Source: an uncultured Clostridia bacterium
GTDB lineage: Bacteria; Bacillota; Clostridia; Oscillospirales; Ruminococcaceae
NCBI GenBank assembly: GCA_947624425.1
Contig: CANQKG010000026.1
Location: 1-12,004, forward strand
DNA: 12,004 bases
Direction: 5' to 3'
Below are positions 6,921-12,004 of this stretch, one piece after another. Each line of letters begins with the position of its first letter. Positions within the stretch are counted from its first letter, which is position 1. A model generated the notes under the pieces. The model made no database searches, was not told the DNA's origin, and saw nothing but the letters and a program-made list of their open reading frames with translations. Made by a program: the position numbers and the translations under genes.

Positions 6921-6949
6921 AGTATAATCCGGCGTTCCGGAAGAATCAA
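6921..6949 (-). promoter_or_regulatory. Sigma-A-type promoter of the XRE gene
   Basis: On the minus strand, -35 TTGATT (6949-6944), a 17-nt spacer and -10 TATACT (6926-6921), about 45 nt upstream of the ATG. The spacer contains the palindrome TTCCGGAA (6935-6942). Direct copies of ATCGGTCG (plus-strand CGACCGAT at 6904-6911 and 6962-6969) flank the promoter and may be operator sites. Confidence 0.7.
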
Positions 6950-7026
6950 GTTATGATTTGGCGACCGATTTACCCAAACGGATAGCCGGTATCGGCAGTC
7001 CTCAGGAAAAACGCCCTACTTTTTTA

Positions 7027-7056
7027 TTGACAAAAACCGGTCAGGTGTGATAAACT
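7027..7056 (+). promoter_or_regulatory. Sigma-A-type promoter of the SdpR/SdpI-like unit
   Basis: Consensus -35 TTGACA (7027-7032) and -10 TAAACT (7051-7056) with an 18-nt spacer, preceded by a T-run. The -10 abuts the large palindrome at 7056-7088, so the transcription start lies within the operator, the expected arrangement for autorepression. Confidence 0.7.
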
Positions 7057-7088
7057 TTATTTAGCATTTAGGCTAAATGCTAAATAAA
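7056..7088. promoter_or_regulatory. 33-bp perfect palindrome, probable SdpR/ArsR operator
   Basis: Left arm TTTATTTAGCATTTAG (7056-7071), single central G (7072), right arm CTAAATGCTAAATAAA (7073-7088), an exact inverted repeat. Each arm itself contains two ATTTAG units in tandem, so the site could take two repressor dimers. It covers the expected transcription start and ends just before the GGGAGG ribosome binding site of the ArsR-family gene. Confidence 0.85.
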
Positions 7089-7103
7089 TGGGAGGCGTGA
7101 TGG

Positions 7104-7475
7104 TTGGCGATACAGAAAACACTGCGGGCGCTGGCGGATCCGGTTCGGCGTGAGATATTGAATCTGCTCAAGCAGGGCAGAATGGCGGCGGGCGAGATCG
7201 CGTCGCATTTTACGATCACCGGAGCATCGGTGTCCCGTCATCTGTCTGTTCTCAAAGACGCGGAGCTGATTCGGGATAAAAGGGAGGGTCAGTTCATTTA
7301 TTATGAGCTGAACGCTTCGATTTTGGAAGAAACGCTGTTATGGCTGACCGAACTGAGAGGAGTTGGAGCGGATGAAAAAGCTGTATTGGATCACGATCAT
7401 ACTCATTCTGCTGACCTTTGCGGTGACGGGGGTGTTCTTTGCATTTCTTCCGAATCTGATCCCCATGCACTATAA
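7104..7475 (+). CDS. ArsR family repressor (SdpR-like)
   Basis: Winged-helix repressor of 123 residues. The start is TTG 7104: GGGAGG (7090-7095) is 8 nt upstream, an in-frame stop lies just before (7098-7100), and no in-frame ATG fits. The core is canonical: LRALADPVRREILNLLKQG (7-25), the helix-turn-helix ITGASVSRHLSVLKDAELI (38-56), and the wing KREGQFIYYELN (59-70). There is no ELCVCD-type metal site in the DNA-binding helix, fitting the SdpR/PagR branch, which controls an adjacent sdpI. In B. subtilis SdpR represses sdpRI and is captured at the membrane by SdpI when SDP toxin is bound. Here the tail after about residue 85 runs 104 nt into the SdpI-like gene in another frame and is unlike family members, which normally end near there. 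Its His/Cys residues (DHDHTH, C106, C113) come from that overlap and are not trusted as a metal site. Confidence 0.85.
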   Translation: MAIQKTLRALADPVRREILNLLKQGRMAAGEIASHFTITGASVSRHLSVLKDAELIRDKREGQFIYYELNASILEETLLWLTELRGVGADEKAVLDHDHTHSADLCGDGGVLCISSESDPHAL

Positions 7476-8049
7476 TTTTCAGGGGATCGTGGATCGGTTC
7501 GGAAGCAAATACGAAATGATCGTTCTGCCGATCATCGCTGCGGTATGCACAGTGCCGTTATTGCCGCTGGCAAAGGTTATGGGGAAAAAATACGGTAATG
7601 GCACAGAAAAGGCGATTCTAATCACCGCAATCATAACCGCCGTCATTTTTGCTGTGATCCATGTTTGGCTTTTGTGGAAAGCATATACCTACCGCGGGGC
7701 AGAGGAGATCACAAGACCGGTTGATTTTTATAAGATCACGGTTATCCTGATGGGTATCATGCTTATTTTCCTTTCCAACCTGATGCCGAAAGCACCGATG
7801 AACGCTCTGTTCGGTCTTCGTACACCGTGGAGTACCGAAAACGAACGGGTCTGGCAGAAATGCCAGCGGTTTGGCGGGTACTCCGGTATACTCTGCGGCA
7901 TACTGGTTTTACTGGCGGGCATTTTTTTCGAGCAGATTACGGCGGAACTGATTCTGCTGGCGCTTCTTTTGGTATGGGTCGTATGTTCGACCGCCGCGTC
8001 CTATTTTATCTGTAAAGCGGATAGGAATGACCATACCGGGGAAAAATAA
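7372..8049 (+). CDS. SdpI family membrane protein (immunity/signalling, DUF1648 N-terminus)
   Basis: Polytopic membrane protein of 225 residues, SdpI/YhfL family. ATG 7372 is preceded by GAGAGGAG (7355-7362) at 9 nt; an in-frame TTG at 7363 is less likely. About six spans lie near 5-26, 50-68, 82-103, 121-138, 170-187 and 191-213. The DUF1648 block is seen in LIPMHYNFQGIVDRFGSKYE (29-48) between spans 1 and 2. The SdpI-specific block is LMPKAPMNALFGLRTPWSTE (137-156) continuing NERVWQKCQRFGGYSG. In B. subtilis SdpI protects against the SDP cannibalism peptide and signals through SdpR. No sdpABC-like toxin genes lie nearby, so this may be an orphan immunity or envelope-stress cassette. The ATGA junction suggests an ancestral arrangement where the repressor gene stopped at this start. 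Confidence 0.9.
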   Translation: MKKLYWITIILILLTFAVTGVFFAFLPNLIPMHYNFQGIVDRFGSKYEMIVLPIIAAVCTVPLLPLAKVMGKKYGNGTEKAILITAIITAVIFAVIHVWLLWKAYTYRGAEEITRPVDFYKITVILMGIMLIFLSNLMPKAPMNALFGLRTPWSTENERVWQKCQRFGGYSGILCGILVLLAGIFFEQITAELILLALLLVWVVCSTAASYFICKADRNDHTGEK

Positions 8050-8071
8050 CAGTTTCTTTTTATCGGGTTTG

Positions 8072-8100
8072 TCCTATTTTCCTTTTTAGGAGCATACACT
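8072..8100 (+). promoter_or_regulatory. Sigma-E-type sporulation promoter
   Basis: The -10 element CATACACT (8093-8100) fits the B. subtilis sigma-E consensus CATACAHT exactly. At 14 nt upstream stands TCCTATT (8072-8078), matching KMATATT at six of seven positions. The predicted start, about 6-8 nt after the -10, leaves a short leader with the ribosome binding site GGAGGG (8111-8116). The target, a SpoIVF-like pair, belongs to the sigma-E regulon in B. subtilis. Confidence 0.7.
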
Positions 8101-8109
8101 AAAAAGGAA
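8079..8109. promoter_or_regulatory. Inverted repeat interleaved with the sigma-E-type promoter
   Basis: TTCCTTTTTAG (8079-8089) and CTAAAAAGGAA (8099-8109) form an exact 11-bp inverted repeat with a 9-nt spacer that includes most of the -10 element. No T-run follows, so it is not a terminator for the SdpI-like gene. It may be an operator. Confidence 0.55.
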
Positions 8110-8124
8110 TGGAGGGATTGCCTT

Positions 8125-8949
8125 ATGCTGGAGGAGGATTCGGTCGCGGCGAAGGAACGCGGATTACCGGAGGAAAGAGCGGCAGAACAAGATTGGTCGG
8201 CGCTTCTGCCTGCCGATACGCCGGAGGATATACCACAGGAGTTGCCGCCGCCTCGATCGGGGAGGTGGACGGTGGTGATGACCCAGCTTGTCTGCGCGGT
8301 GCTGATGGCGGCGGTGTCCCTTGTGCTTCCGGTCTTTGCACCGCAGGCGGCGGCGTCGCTGCAAGAGAGTTTCCAAAATGCCTATCGGCAGGAATGGAGC
8401 ATTCGCGCCCTTTATCATCAGATCGCGTCATATTTTACCGAAAGCGGCGAATCCCCGAAGGATAACGCGGTGCTCACCATGGCGTCGGTGTCGGACACGG
8501 GCTGTGTCAATATGGAAAAGCTCAGCGATACGGTGGTCTATTATGGGAGCCTTGCCATGCGCTTTCCGGCGGAGGGACGGCTTTCCTCCGGCTTTGGCGG
8601 GCGAACCAGCCCAATCCATGGGGACGGCGAGTATCACAAGGGGCTGGATATCGCGGCGCCTGCCGGTACGCCGATTGCCGCCGCCGCTTCGGGGACGGTG
8701 ACGACCGCCCGCTGGTCGGACAGCTTCGGCTACTTTGTGGTGATCGACCACGGAAACGGGGTCATCACCCGATACGGGCATTGTGAAAAACTGCTGGTGT
8801 CGGCGGGAGATCGGGTCGTGATGGGGGAGCGGATCGCACTGGTCGGCAGTACCGGCGAGGCAACCGGTCCGCACCTTCACTTTGAGATCAGGCAGGACAA
8901 TGTTCCGTTTGATCCGCGTCAGGTGTTCCCGACCGGCGGCAATGCTTAG
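8125..8949 (+). CDS. M23 family metallopeptidase-domain protein, probable SpoIVFA equivalent
   Basis: Single-pass membrane protein of 274 residues: acidic cytoplasmic N-terminus (1-47), membrane helix about 49-71, a linker, and an M23/LytM domain (about 145-268). ATG 8125 follows GGAGGG at 8 nt. The zinc ligands are all present: His171 and Asp175 in HKGLDIAAP, and His250/His252 in GPHLHFE, with His219 in RYGH. A catalytically active endopeptidase is therefore possible, unlike B. subtilis SpoIVFA, whose LytM domain I recall as degenerate. The gene overlaps an M50 protease gene by 8 nt, and the pair sits behind a sigma-E-type promoter. By analogy it would hold the M50 protease in check in the mother-cell membrane around the forespore until signalled. 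A SpoIIQ-like or pure cell-wall role is the alternative. Confidence 0.8.
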   Translation: MLEEDSVAAKERGLPEERAAEQDWSALLPADTPEDIPQELPPPRSGRWTVVMTQLVCAVLMAAVSLVLPVFAPQAAASLQESFQNAYRQEWSIRALYHQIASYFTESGESPKDNAVLTMASVSDTGCVNMEKLSDTVVYYGSLAMRFPAEGRLSSGFGGRTSPIHGDGEYHKGLDIAAPAGTPIAAAASGTVTTARWSDSFGYFVVIDHGNGVITRYGHCEKLLVSAGDRVVMGERIALVGSTGEATGPHLHFEIRQDNVPFDPRQVFPTGGNA

Positions 8950-9577
8950 TGTGCGCTGCGGCAGGGTGCGGATCACCCTGTCGTTTTGGTTTCTGGCGAC
9001 CGTCACCCTCTTTCTGCTTCTCGACCGAAGCGGGTACGCCTGCTTTGCACTGCTGGCGGTATTTATCCATGAGGCGGGACACCTGATTGCACTCTGCTGC
9101 CTTGGCAAAGCGCCTGCCGCTCTTTGCTTTTCGGCGGAGGGCGTCTGCCTGTTTGAAAATAAAAAGCCGCTCGCTCCGCTTTTTGAGGCGGTCGTCCTGC
9201 TGTCCGGCAGCGGGGCGAATTTTTTGTCCGCGCTCTGGCTTTGGTACGGCGTGGGCGGCGAGCGCGCGGTGCATATCGCCGCGCTGCATCTCCTGCTCGG
9301 CGTGTTTAATCTCCTGCCTGCCGCCTCGCTCGATGGCGGCAAGCTGCTTTCGCTTTTCCTCTCCCGCTTCCTGCTGCCCGATGCGGTATACCGGATCACA
9401 ACATTTTTCTCCGCTATTACCGTCCTGCTTCTGCTGACGGGCGGCATTTATCTGACGGTGCGGGCGCATAACCTCTCTCTCCTTTGGACCTGCCTGATCC
9501 TCCTTGTCCTCCGGCTCACTGCCAAAATGACGGCGACAGACGATATGGCTTGCAATCCCGGCTCCGATAGGTTATAA
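8942..9577 (+). CDS. spoIVFB: M50 family intramembrane metalloprotease, probable SpoIVFB
   Basis: Site-2-type zinc protease of 211 residues. SpoIVFB cleaves pro-sigma-K inside the membrane to start late mother-cell gene expression. ATG 8942 overlaps the M23 gene stop, and SD is weak, so translation is probably coupled; longer in-frame starts inside the M23 gene are less likely. The active site is FIHEAGHL with His43, Glu44 and His47, the same numbering as the B. subtilis enzyme. The third ligand lies in NLLPAASLDGG (123-133), Asp131, where many homologues read NLLP-x-x-x-LDGG. At least five hydrophobic spans are seen (about 13-28, 31-52, 83-103, 110-126, 155-175, 178-192). The small size without PDZ or CBS extensions fits the SpoIVFB group, although that group often has a C-terminal CBS domain in Bacillus. 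No pro-sigma-K gene is in the window. Confidence 0.82.
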   Translation: MLSVRCGRVRITLSFWFLATVTLFLLLDRSGYACFALLAVFIHEAGHLIALCCLGKAPAALCFSAEGVCLFENKKPLAPLFEAVVLLSGSGANFLSALWLWYGVGGERAVHIAALHLLLGVFNLLPAASLDGGKLLSLFLSRFLLPDAVYRITTFFSAITVLLLLTGGIYLTVRAHNLSLLWTCLILLVLRLTAKMTATDDMACNPGSDRL

Positions 9578-9578
9578 T
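9550..9578 (+). promoter_or_regulatory. Sigma-A promoter of glyA
   Basis: -35 TTGCAA (9550-9555), 17-nt spacer and a perfect -10 TATAAT (9573-9578). It lies inside the last codons and stop of the M50 gene, about 30 nt before the glyA start. This would make glyA expression independent of the sporulation genes upstream. Confidence 0.8.
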
Positions 9579-9608
9579 GAAAGAAACTGAAGGATTGGAG
9601 TGAAGCGT

Positions 9609-10862
9609 ATGTTTGGGGATTTGATGGACAGTATCGGCTTTGTACAGGGTGCCGATCCGGAGCTTGGCGGCGCTATGGCGGCGGAGCTCACAAGGCAGCG
9701 GCAGAATCTGGAGCTGATCGCCAGCGAGAATATCGTATCACCGGCGGTGATGGCGGCAATGGGGTCGGTGCTGACCAATAAATATGCCGAGGGCTATCCC
9801 GGCAAGCGGTATTACGGCGGCTGTCAGGCGGTCGATGTGGCGGAGGAGATCGCAATCGCGCGCGCCTGCAAGCTGTTTGACTGTGCCTATGCCAATGTAC
9901 AGCCTCACTCCGGCGCACAGGCGAATACGGCGGTTTATTTTGCCCTGCTTCAGCCGGGCGATACCGTACTCGGTATGAGCCTTGATAACGGCGGACATCT
10001 GACCCACGGCTCGCCGGTCAATATTTCGGGGAAATATTATCACTTTGTTTCGTACGGCTTGACCGACGACGGCGTGATCGACTATGACGCGGTGGAAGCA
10101 CTGGCACGGGAACATCACCCCAAGCTGATCGTGGCGGGCGCGTCCGCCTATCCACGGAAGATCGACTTTGCAAGGTTTTCCGAGATCGCAAAATCGGTTG
10201 GCGCCTATCTGATGGTGGATATGGCGCATATCGCCGGACTGGTCGCCGCAGGGGTGCATCAGTCCCCGATCCCCTATGCGGATGTGGTGACCACTACCAC
10301 CCATAAAACGCTGCGCGGACCGCGGGGCGGTATGATCCTCTGCCGTGATGCGGAGTTCGGCAAGCAGTTCAACAAGGCGATCTTCCCCGGTATTCAGGGC
10401 GGCCCGCTGATGCATGTCATCGCGGCGAAAGCGGTTTGCTTCGGCGAAGCGCTCAAGCCCGATTTTGCCGCATACGGCAAACAGGTGGTCGAAAACGCGG
10501 CGGCATTGGCAGAGGGTCTTGTCAAGCGCGGCTTTGCGCTGGTTTCGGGCGGCACGGACAATCACCTGATGCTGGTGGACACCCGCAATTTTGACCTGAC
10601 CGGCAAGGAACTGGAGCGCCGCTTAGACGAGGTACATATCACTGTCAATAAGAACGCGATCCCGAACGACCCGCAAAGTCCCTTTGTCACCAGCGGGATT
10701 CGGGTCGGCACACCGGCAGTCACCACGCGCGGACTGAAACCGGAGGATATGGACGTGATCGCCGAGTGCATCTACCTGACCGCTGCCGATTTTGAAAACA
10801 GCAGGGAAAAGATTTGTAATAAGGTGGAAACGCTCTGTAAAAAGTACCCGCTTTACGCATAA
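9609..10862 (+). CDS. glyA: Serine hydroxymethyltransferase
   Basis: PLP enzyme (EC 2.1.2.1) that interconverts serine plus THF and glycine plus 5,10-methylene-THF, the main one-carbon source, cytosolic. The protein is 417 residues, normal for bacterial GlyA. ATG 9609 is 8 nt after GGAG; an in-frame GTG at 9600 overlaps that SD and is rejected. Conserved blocks in order: LELIASENIVSPAV (34-47), TNKYAEGYPGKRYYGG (56-71), ANVQPHSGAQAN (95-106), DMAHIAGLVAAG (204-215), the PLP-lysine motif VVTTTTHKTLRGPRGG with Lys233, and the C-terminal SGIRVGTPAVTTRG (362-375). Nothing is missing. The flavin reductase-rubredoxin gene follows after 14 nt and is probably cotranscribed up to the terminator at 11517-11559. 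Confidence 0.98.
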   Translation: MFGDLMDSIGFVQGADPELGGAMAAELTRQRQNLELIASENIVSPAVMAAMGSVLTNKYAEGYPGKRYYGGCQAVDVAEEIAIARACKLFDCAYANVQPHSGAQANTAVYFALLQPGDTVLGMSLDNGGHLTHGSPVNISGKYYHFVSYGLTDDGVIDYDAVEALAREHHPKLIVAGASAYPRKIDFARFSEIAKSVGAYLMVDMAHIAGLVAAGVHQSPIPYADVVTTTTHKTLRGPRGGMILCRDAEFGKQFNKAIFPGIQGGPLMHVIAAKAVCFGEALKPDFAAYGKQVVENAAALAEGLVKRGFALVSGGTDNHLMLVDTRNFDLTGKELERRLDEVHITVNKNAIPNDPQSPFVTSGIRVGTPAVTTRGLKPEDMDVIAECIYLTAADFENSREKICNKVETLCKKYPLYA

Positions 10863-10876
10863 CGGAGGGGTTATCA

Positions 10877-11518
10877 TTGGATAAAAAGGCATTGCAGAAG
10901 CTGTCCTATGGCGTTTATGTGGTTTCCGCCATGGACGGCGACCGTCCGACCGGCTGTATCGTCAATACGGTGATGCAGATCACCTCGTCTCCTGCGACCG
11001 TGGCGGTGAGCGTCCATCATGACAATTATACCCATGATTGTATCGTCAAAAGCGGACGGTTCGCCGTGTCTATTCTGTCACAGGACAGCGATCCGGCTGT
11101 CATTGCGGCATTCGGCTTCCGTTCGGGAAGGGATACCGATAAGTTTACGATGGTGGAGCAGGCAGACTTTGGCGGTATGCCGGTCATAGCGGATGCGGTC
11201 GGCTATCTCACCTGCCGGGTGATCGGCAAACTGGAAACCGATACCCATACCGTGTTTTTGGGGGAGGTGGAGGACGCCGGTATGGCGTCAGCCGCCCAAC
11301 CGATGACTTATGCCTACTATCATGAGGTCGTCAAGGGCAAAAGCCCCAAAAACGCGCCGACCTATCAGGAGGAAACACCGCCAAAGCAGGACAAGCCGGT
11401 TTATGTCTGCTCGGTCTGCGGTCATGTTTACGACGGGGATATCCCGTTCGAGGAATTACCGGAGGACTGGGTCTGTCCGGTCTGTAAACAGCCCAAATCG
11501 GTATTCCAAAAAAGATAA
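10877..11518 (+). CDS. Flavin reductase-like/rubredoxin fusion protein (Hrb type)
   Basis: Fusion of an FMN-binding flavin reductase domain (about 3-152: KLSYGVYVVSAMDGDRPTGC, PATVAVSVHHDNYTHDCI, GRFAVSIL) with a short rubredoxin domain (about 175-212). The iron ligands are Cys178/Cys181 in CSVCGHVYDGD and Cys200/Cys203 in WVCPVCKQPKSVF. A Pro/Gln/Lys-rich linker (155-174) joins them. Such high-molecular-weight rubredoxins pass electrons from NAD(P)H to flavodiiron proteins that reduce oxygen or NO in anaerobes (known for Moorella Hrb); that role is inferred. The spacing between the two CxxC pairs is 18 residues, shorter than the roughly 29 in classical rubredoxin. Start is TTG 10877 with GGAGGGG (10864-10870) 6 nt upstream; no in-frame ATG fits the conserved N terminus. 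The stop codon overlaps the terminator stem. Confidence 0.92.
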   Translation: MDKKALQKLSYGVYVVSAMDGDRPTGCIVNTVMQITSSPATVAVSVHHDNYTHDCIVKSGRFAVSILSQDSDPAVIAAFGFRSGRDTDKFTMVEQADFGGMPVIADAVGYLTCRVIGKLETDTHTVFLGEVEDAGMASAAQPMTYAYYHEVVKGKSPKNAPTYQEETPPKQDKPVYVCSVCGHVYDGDIPFEELPEDWVCPVCKQPKSVFQKR

Positions 11519-11559
11519 CAAAAGCGCTTCGACGGAAAACCCGTCGAAGCGCTTTTGTT
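11517..11559 (+). terminator. Strong terminator after the rubredoxin fusion gene
   Basis: Perfect 19-bp stem: AACAAAAGCGCTTCGACGG (11517-11535), loop AAAAC, complement at 11541-11559 ending GCTTTTGTT. The left arm includes the last two bases of the stop codon. The A-rich and T-rich flanks make it usable on either strand. Confidence 0.92.
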
Positions 11560-11628
11560 CGAGAAATCATGCCCTTTCATTTCCTCAGATTAGAATTTAA
11601 AACACCACAGTCAAAAAAAGCGGCACTA

Positions 11629-11648
11629 TCAAAAAGTATACTTTTTGA
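11629..11648. promoter_or_regulatory. 20-bp perfect palindrome upstream of LRR gene, possible operator
   Basis: TCAAAAAGTATACTTTTTGA is fully self-complementary with no loop, so a DNA-binding site is more likely than an RNA hairpin. A further TCAAAAA half-site lies at 11611-11617. The TATACT inside it (11637-11642) is a fair -10 element about 34 nt before the ATG, though a good -35 is not seen. Confidence 0.5.
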
Positions 11649-11675
11649 CATTAGCCGAAACGGAAAGGAAGGATC

Positions 11676-12004
11676 ATGATGAAACAAATGCTCAAACGGA
11701 CGGGCGCATTGCTCCTCTCGCTCTGCCTGACCCTCTCGGTCTGGGGCGTCCTCACCCCACTTCCCACTGCCGCCGCGACTTCGGGGGATTACGGATATTC
11801 GGTCAACAGTGATGGCACTGCCACCATCACCGAATATTTAGGCCCCGGCGGAGAAGTCACCATTCCCGGCACACTGGACGGTCATACTGTGACTGAGATT
11901 GCTTATGATGCCTTTTACAACTGCACCGAGATTACCACTATTGTTATTCCAAGCAGTGTGACTATTATTGACTCTGCTTGGTACGGCGGTACTGCTTTTT
12001 TCGG
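11676..12004 (+). CDS. Secreted BspA-like leucine-rich-repeat protein (3' end beyond window)
   Basis: Start of a surface or secreted protein; 109 residues are visible and the frame is open to the window end. Two adjacent in-frame ATGs (11676 and 11679) follow AAAGGAAGG (11664-11672). A clear Sec signal peptide is seen: MMKQMLKR, hydrophobic core GALLLSLCLTLSVWGVL, and likely cleavage after PTAAA near residue 33. The mature part opens with GDYGYSVNSDGTATITEYLG and GEVTIPGTLDGHTVTEIAYDAF, then IVIPSSVTII, the repeat pattern of BspA/LRR_5-type proteins (IP...G..VT.I...AF..C..L..I.IP.SV..I). Such proteins are often long, repetitive adhesin-like surface proteins in gut Firmicutes; which C-terminal anchor it has cannot be seen. 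Codon use in the mature part shifts towards ACT/ATT relative to neighbouring genes. Confidence 0.85.
   Translation, partial: MMKQMLKRTGALLLSLCLTLSVWGVLTPLPTAAATSGDYGYSVNSDGTATITEYLGPGGEVTIPGTLDGHTVTEIAYDAFYNCTEITTIVIPSSVTIIDSAWYGGTAFF

Noticed and set aside
6980..7001. Imperfect stem GGATAGCCG/CGGCAGTCC as a terminator or riboswitch before the SdpR-like gene
   Set aside because: One mismatch and one wobble, with the T-run about 18 nt away and upstream of the promoter; no known riboswitch pattern.
7372..7475. His/Cys-rich tail of the ArsR-family protein as a metal-sensing site
   Set aside because: Those residues are encoded out of frame within the first membrane span of the SdpI-like gene and probably reflect a lost stop codon.
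8428..9447. 339-aa minus-strand frame opposite the M23 and M50 genes
   Set aside because: Basic, low-complexity translation without motifs, opposite two genes with intact active sites.
1..12004. CRISPR arrays, tRNA or rRNA genes, transposases, phage or restriction genes
   Set aside because: None was found on either strand by reading; no regularly spaced repeats, cloverleaf sequences or matching protein motifs.

Overview
The window reads as ordinary chromosome of an anaerobic, spore-forming Firmicute of the class Clostridia, most likely an Oscillospiraceae/Ruminococcaceae-type gut bacterium. This rests on several things: a SpoIVFA/SpoIVFB-like pair behind a sigma-E-type promoter, a flavin reductase-rubredoxin fusion typical of anaerobes, a BspA-like leucine-rich-repeat secreted protein, fairly GC-rich coding sequence by eye, strong AGGAGG-type ribosome binding sites, some TTG starts, and a hairpin repeat of a kind I associate with this group. 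The lineage is inferred; no rRNA gene is present.

Layout. (1) 1-1891, plus strand: 3' part of a GNAT acetyltransferase, a DJ-1/PfpI protein and 5-formyltetrahydrofolate cyclo-ligase, tightly packed or overlapping. (2) 1911-2012, minus strand: a 33-residue Cys/Asn/Gly-rich single-membrane-span microprotein. (3) 2105-5891, plus strand: MltG, a U32 protein of the tRNA-hydroxylation type, a hemolysin III/PAQR-like membrane protein and a CBS-domain protein, with overlapping or nearly overlapping genes, ending in a hairpin terminator. (4) 5892-6099: a dispersed-repeat-like double hairpin and a very strong convergent terminator. (5) 6100-6876, minus strand: an XRE regulator with its own promoter. 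(6) 7027-8049, plus strand: an ArsR/SdpR-type repressor and an SdpI-type membrane protein behind a promoter that runs into a 33-bp perfect palindrome. (7) 8072-9577, plus strand: sigma-E-like promoter, M23 metallopeptidase-domain protein and M50 intramembrane protease, the probable equivalents of SpoIVFA and SpoIVFB. (8) 9550-11559, plus strand: promoter, glyA, flavin reductase-rubredoxin fusion, strong terminator. (9) 11629-12004: a 20-bp palindrome and the start of a secreted BspA-like LRR protein that runs off the window.

How the genes fit together. The cyclo-ligase and GlyA both serve folate one-carbon metabolism but are in separate units. The SdpR/SdpI pair looks like a self-regulated immunity/signalling cassette without its toxin genes. 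The SpoIVF-like pair would act in the mother cell late in sporulation to release active sigma-K. The most interesting points are the unannotated microprotein, the SdpR palindrome with a 104-nt overlap between sdpR- and sdpI-like genes, the sigma-E-like promoter folded into a hairpin, the intact metal ligands in the SpoIVFA-like M23 domain, and a HEPN-like R-x4-H motif in the CBS protein. I found no CRISPR array, tRNA, rRNA, transposase, phage gene or restriction system, and nothing that clearly amounts to a wholly new system.
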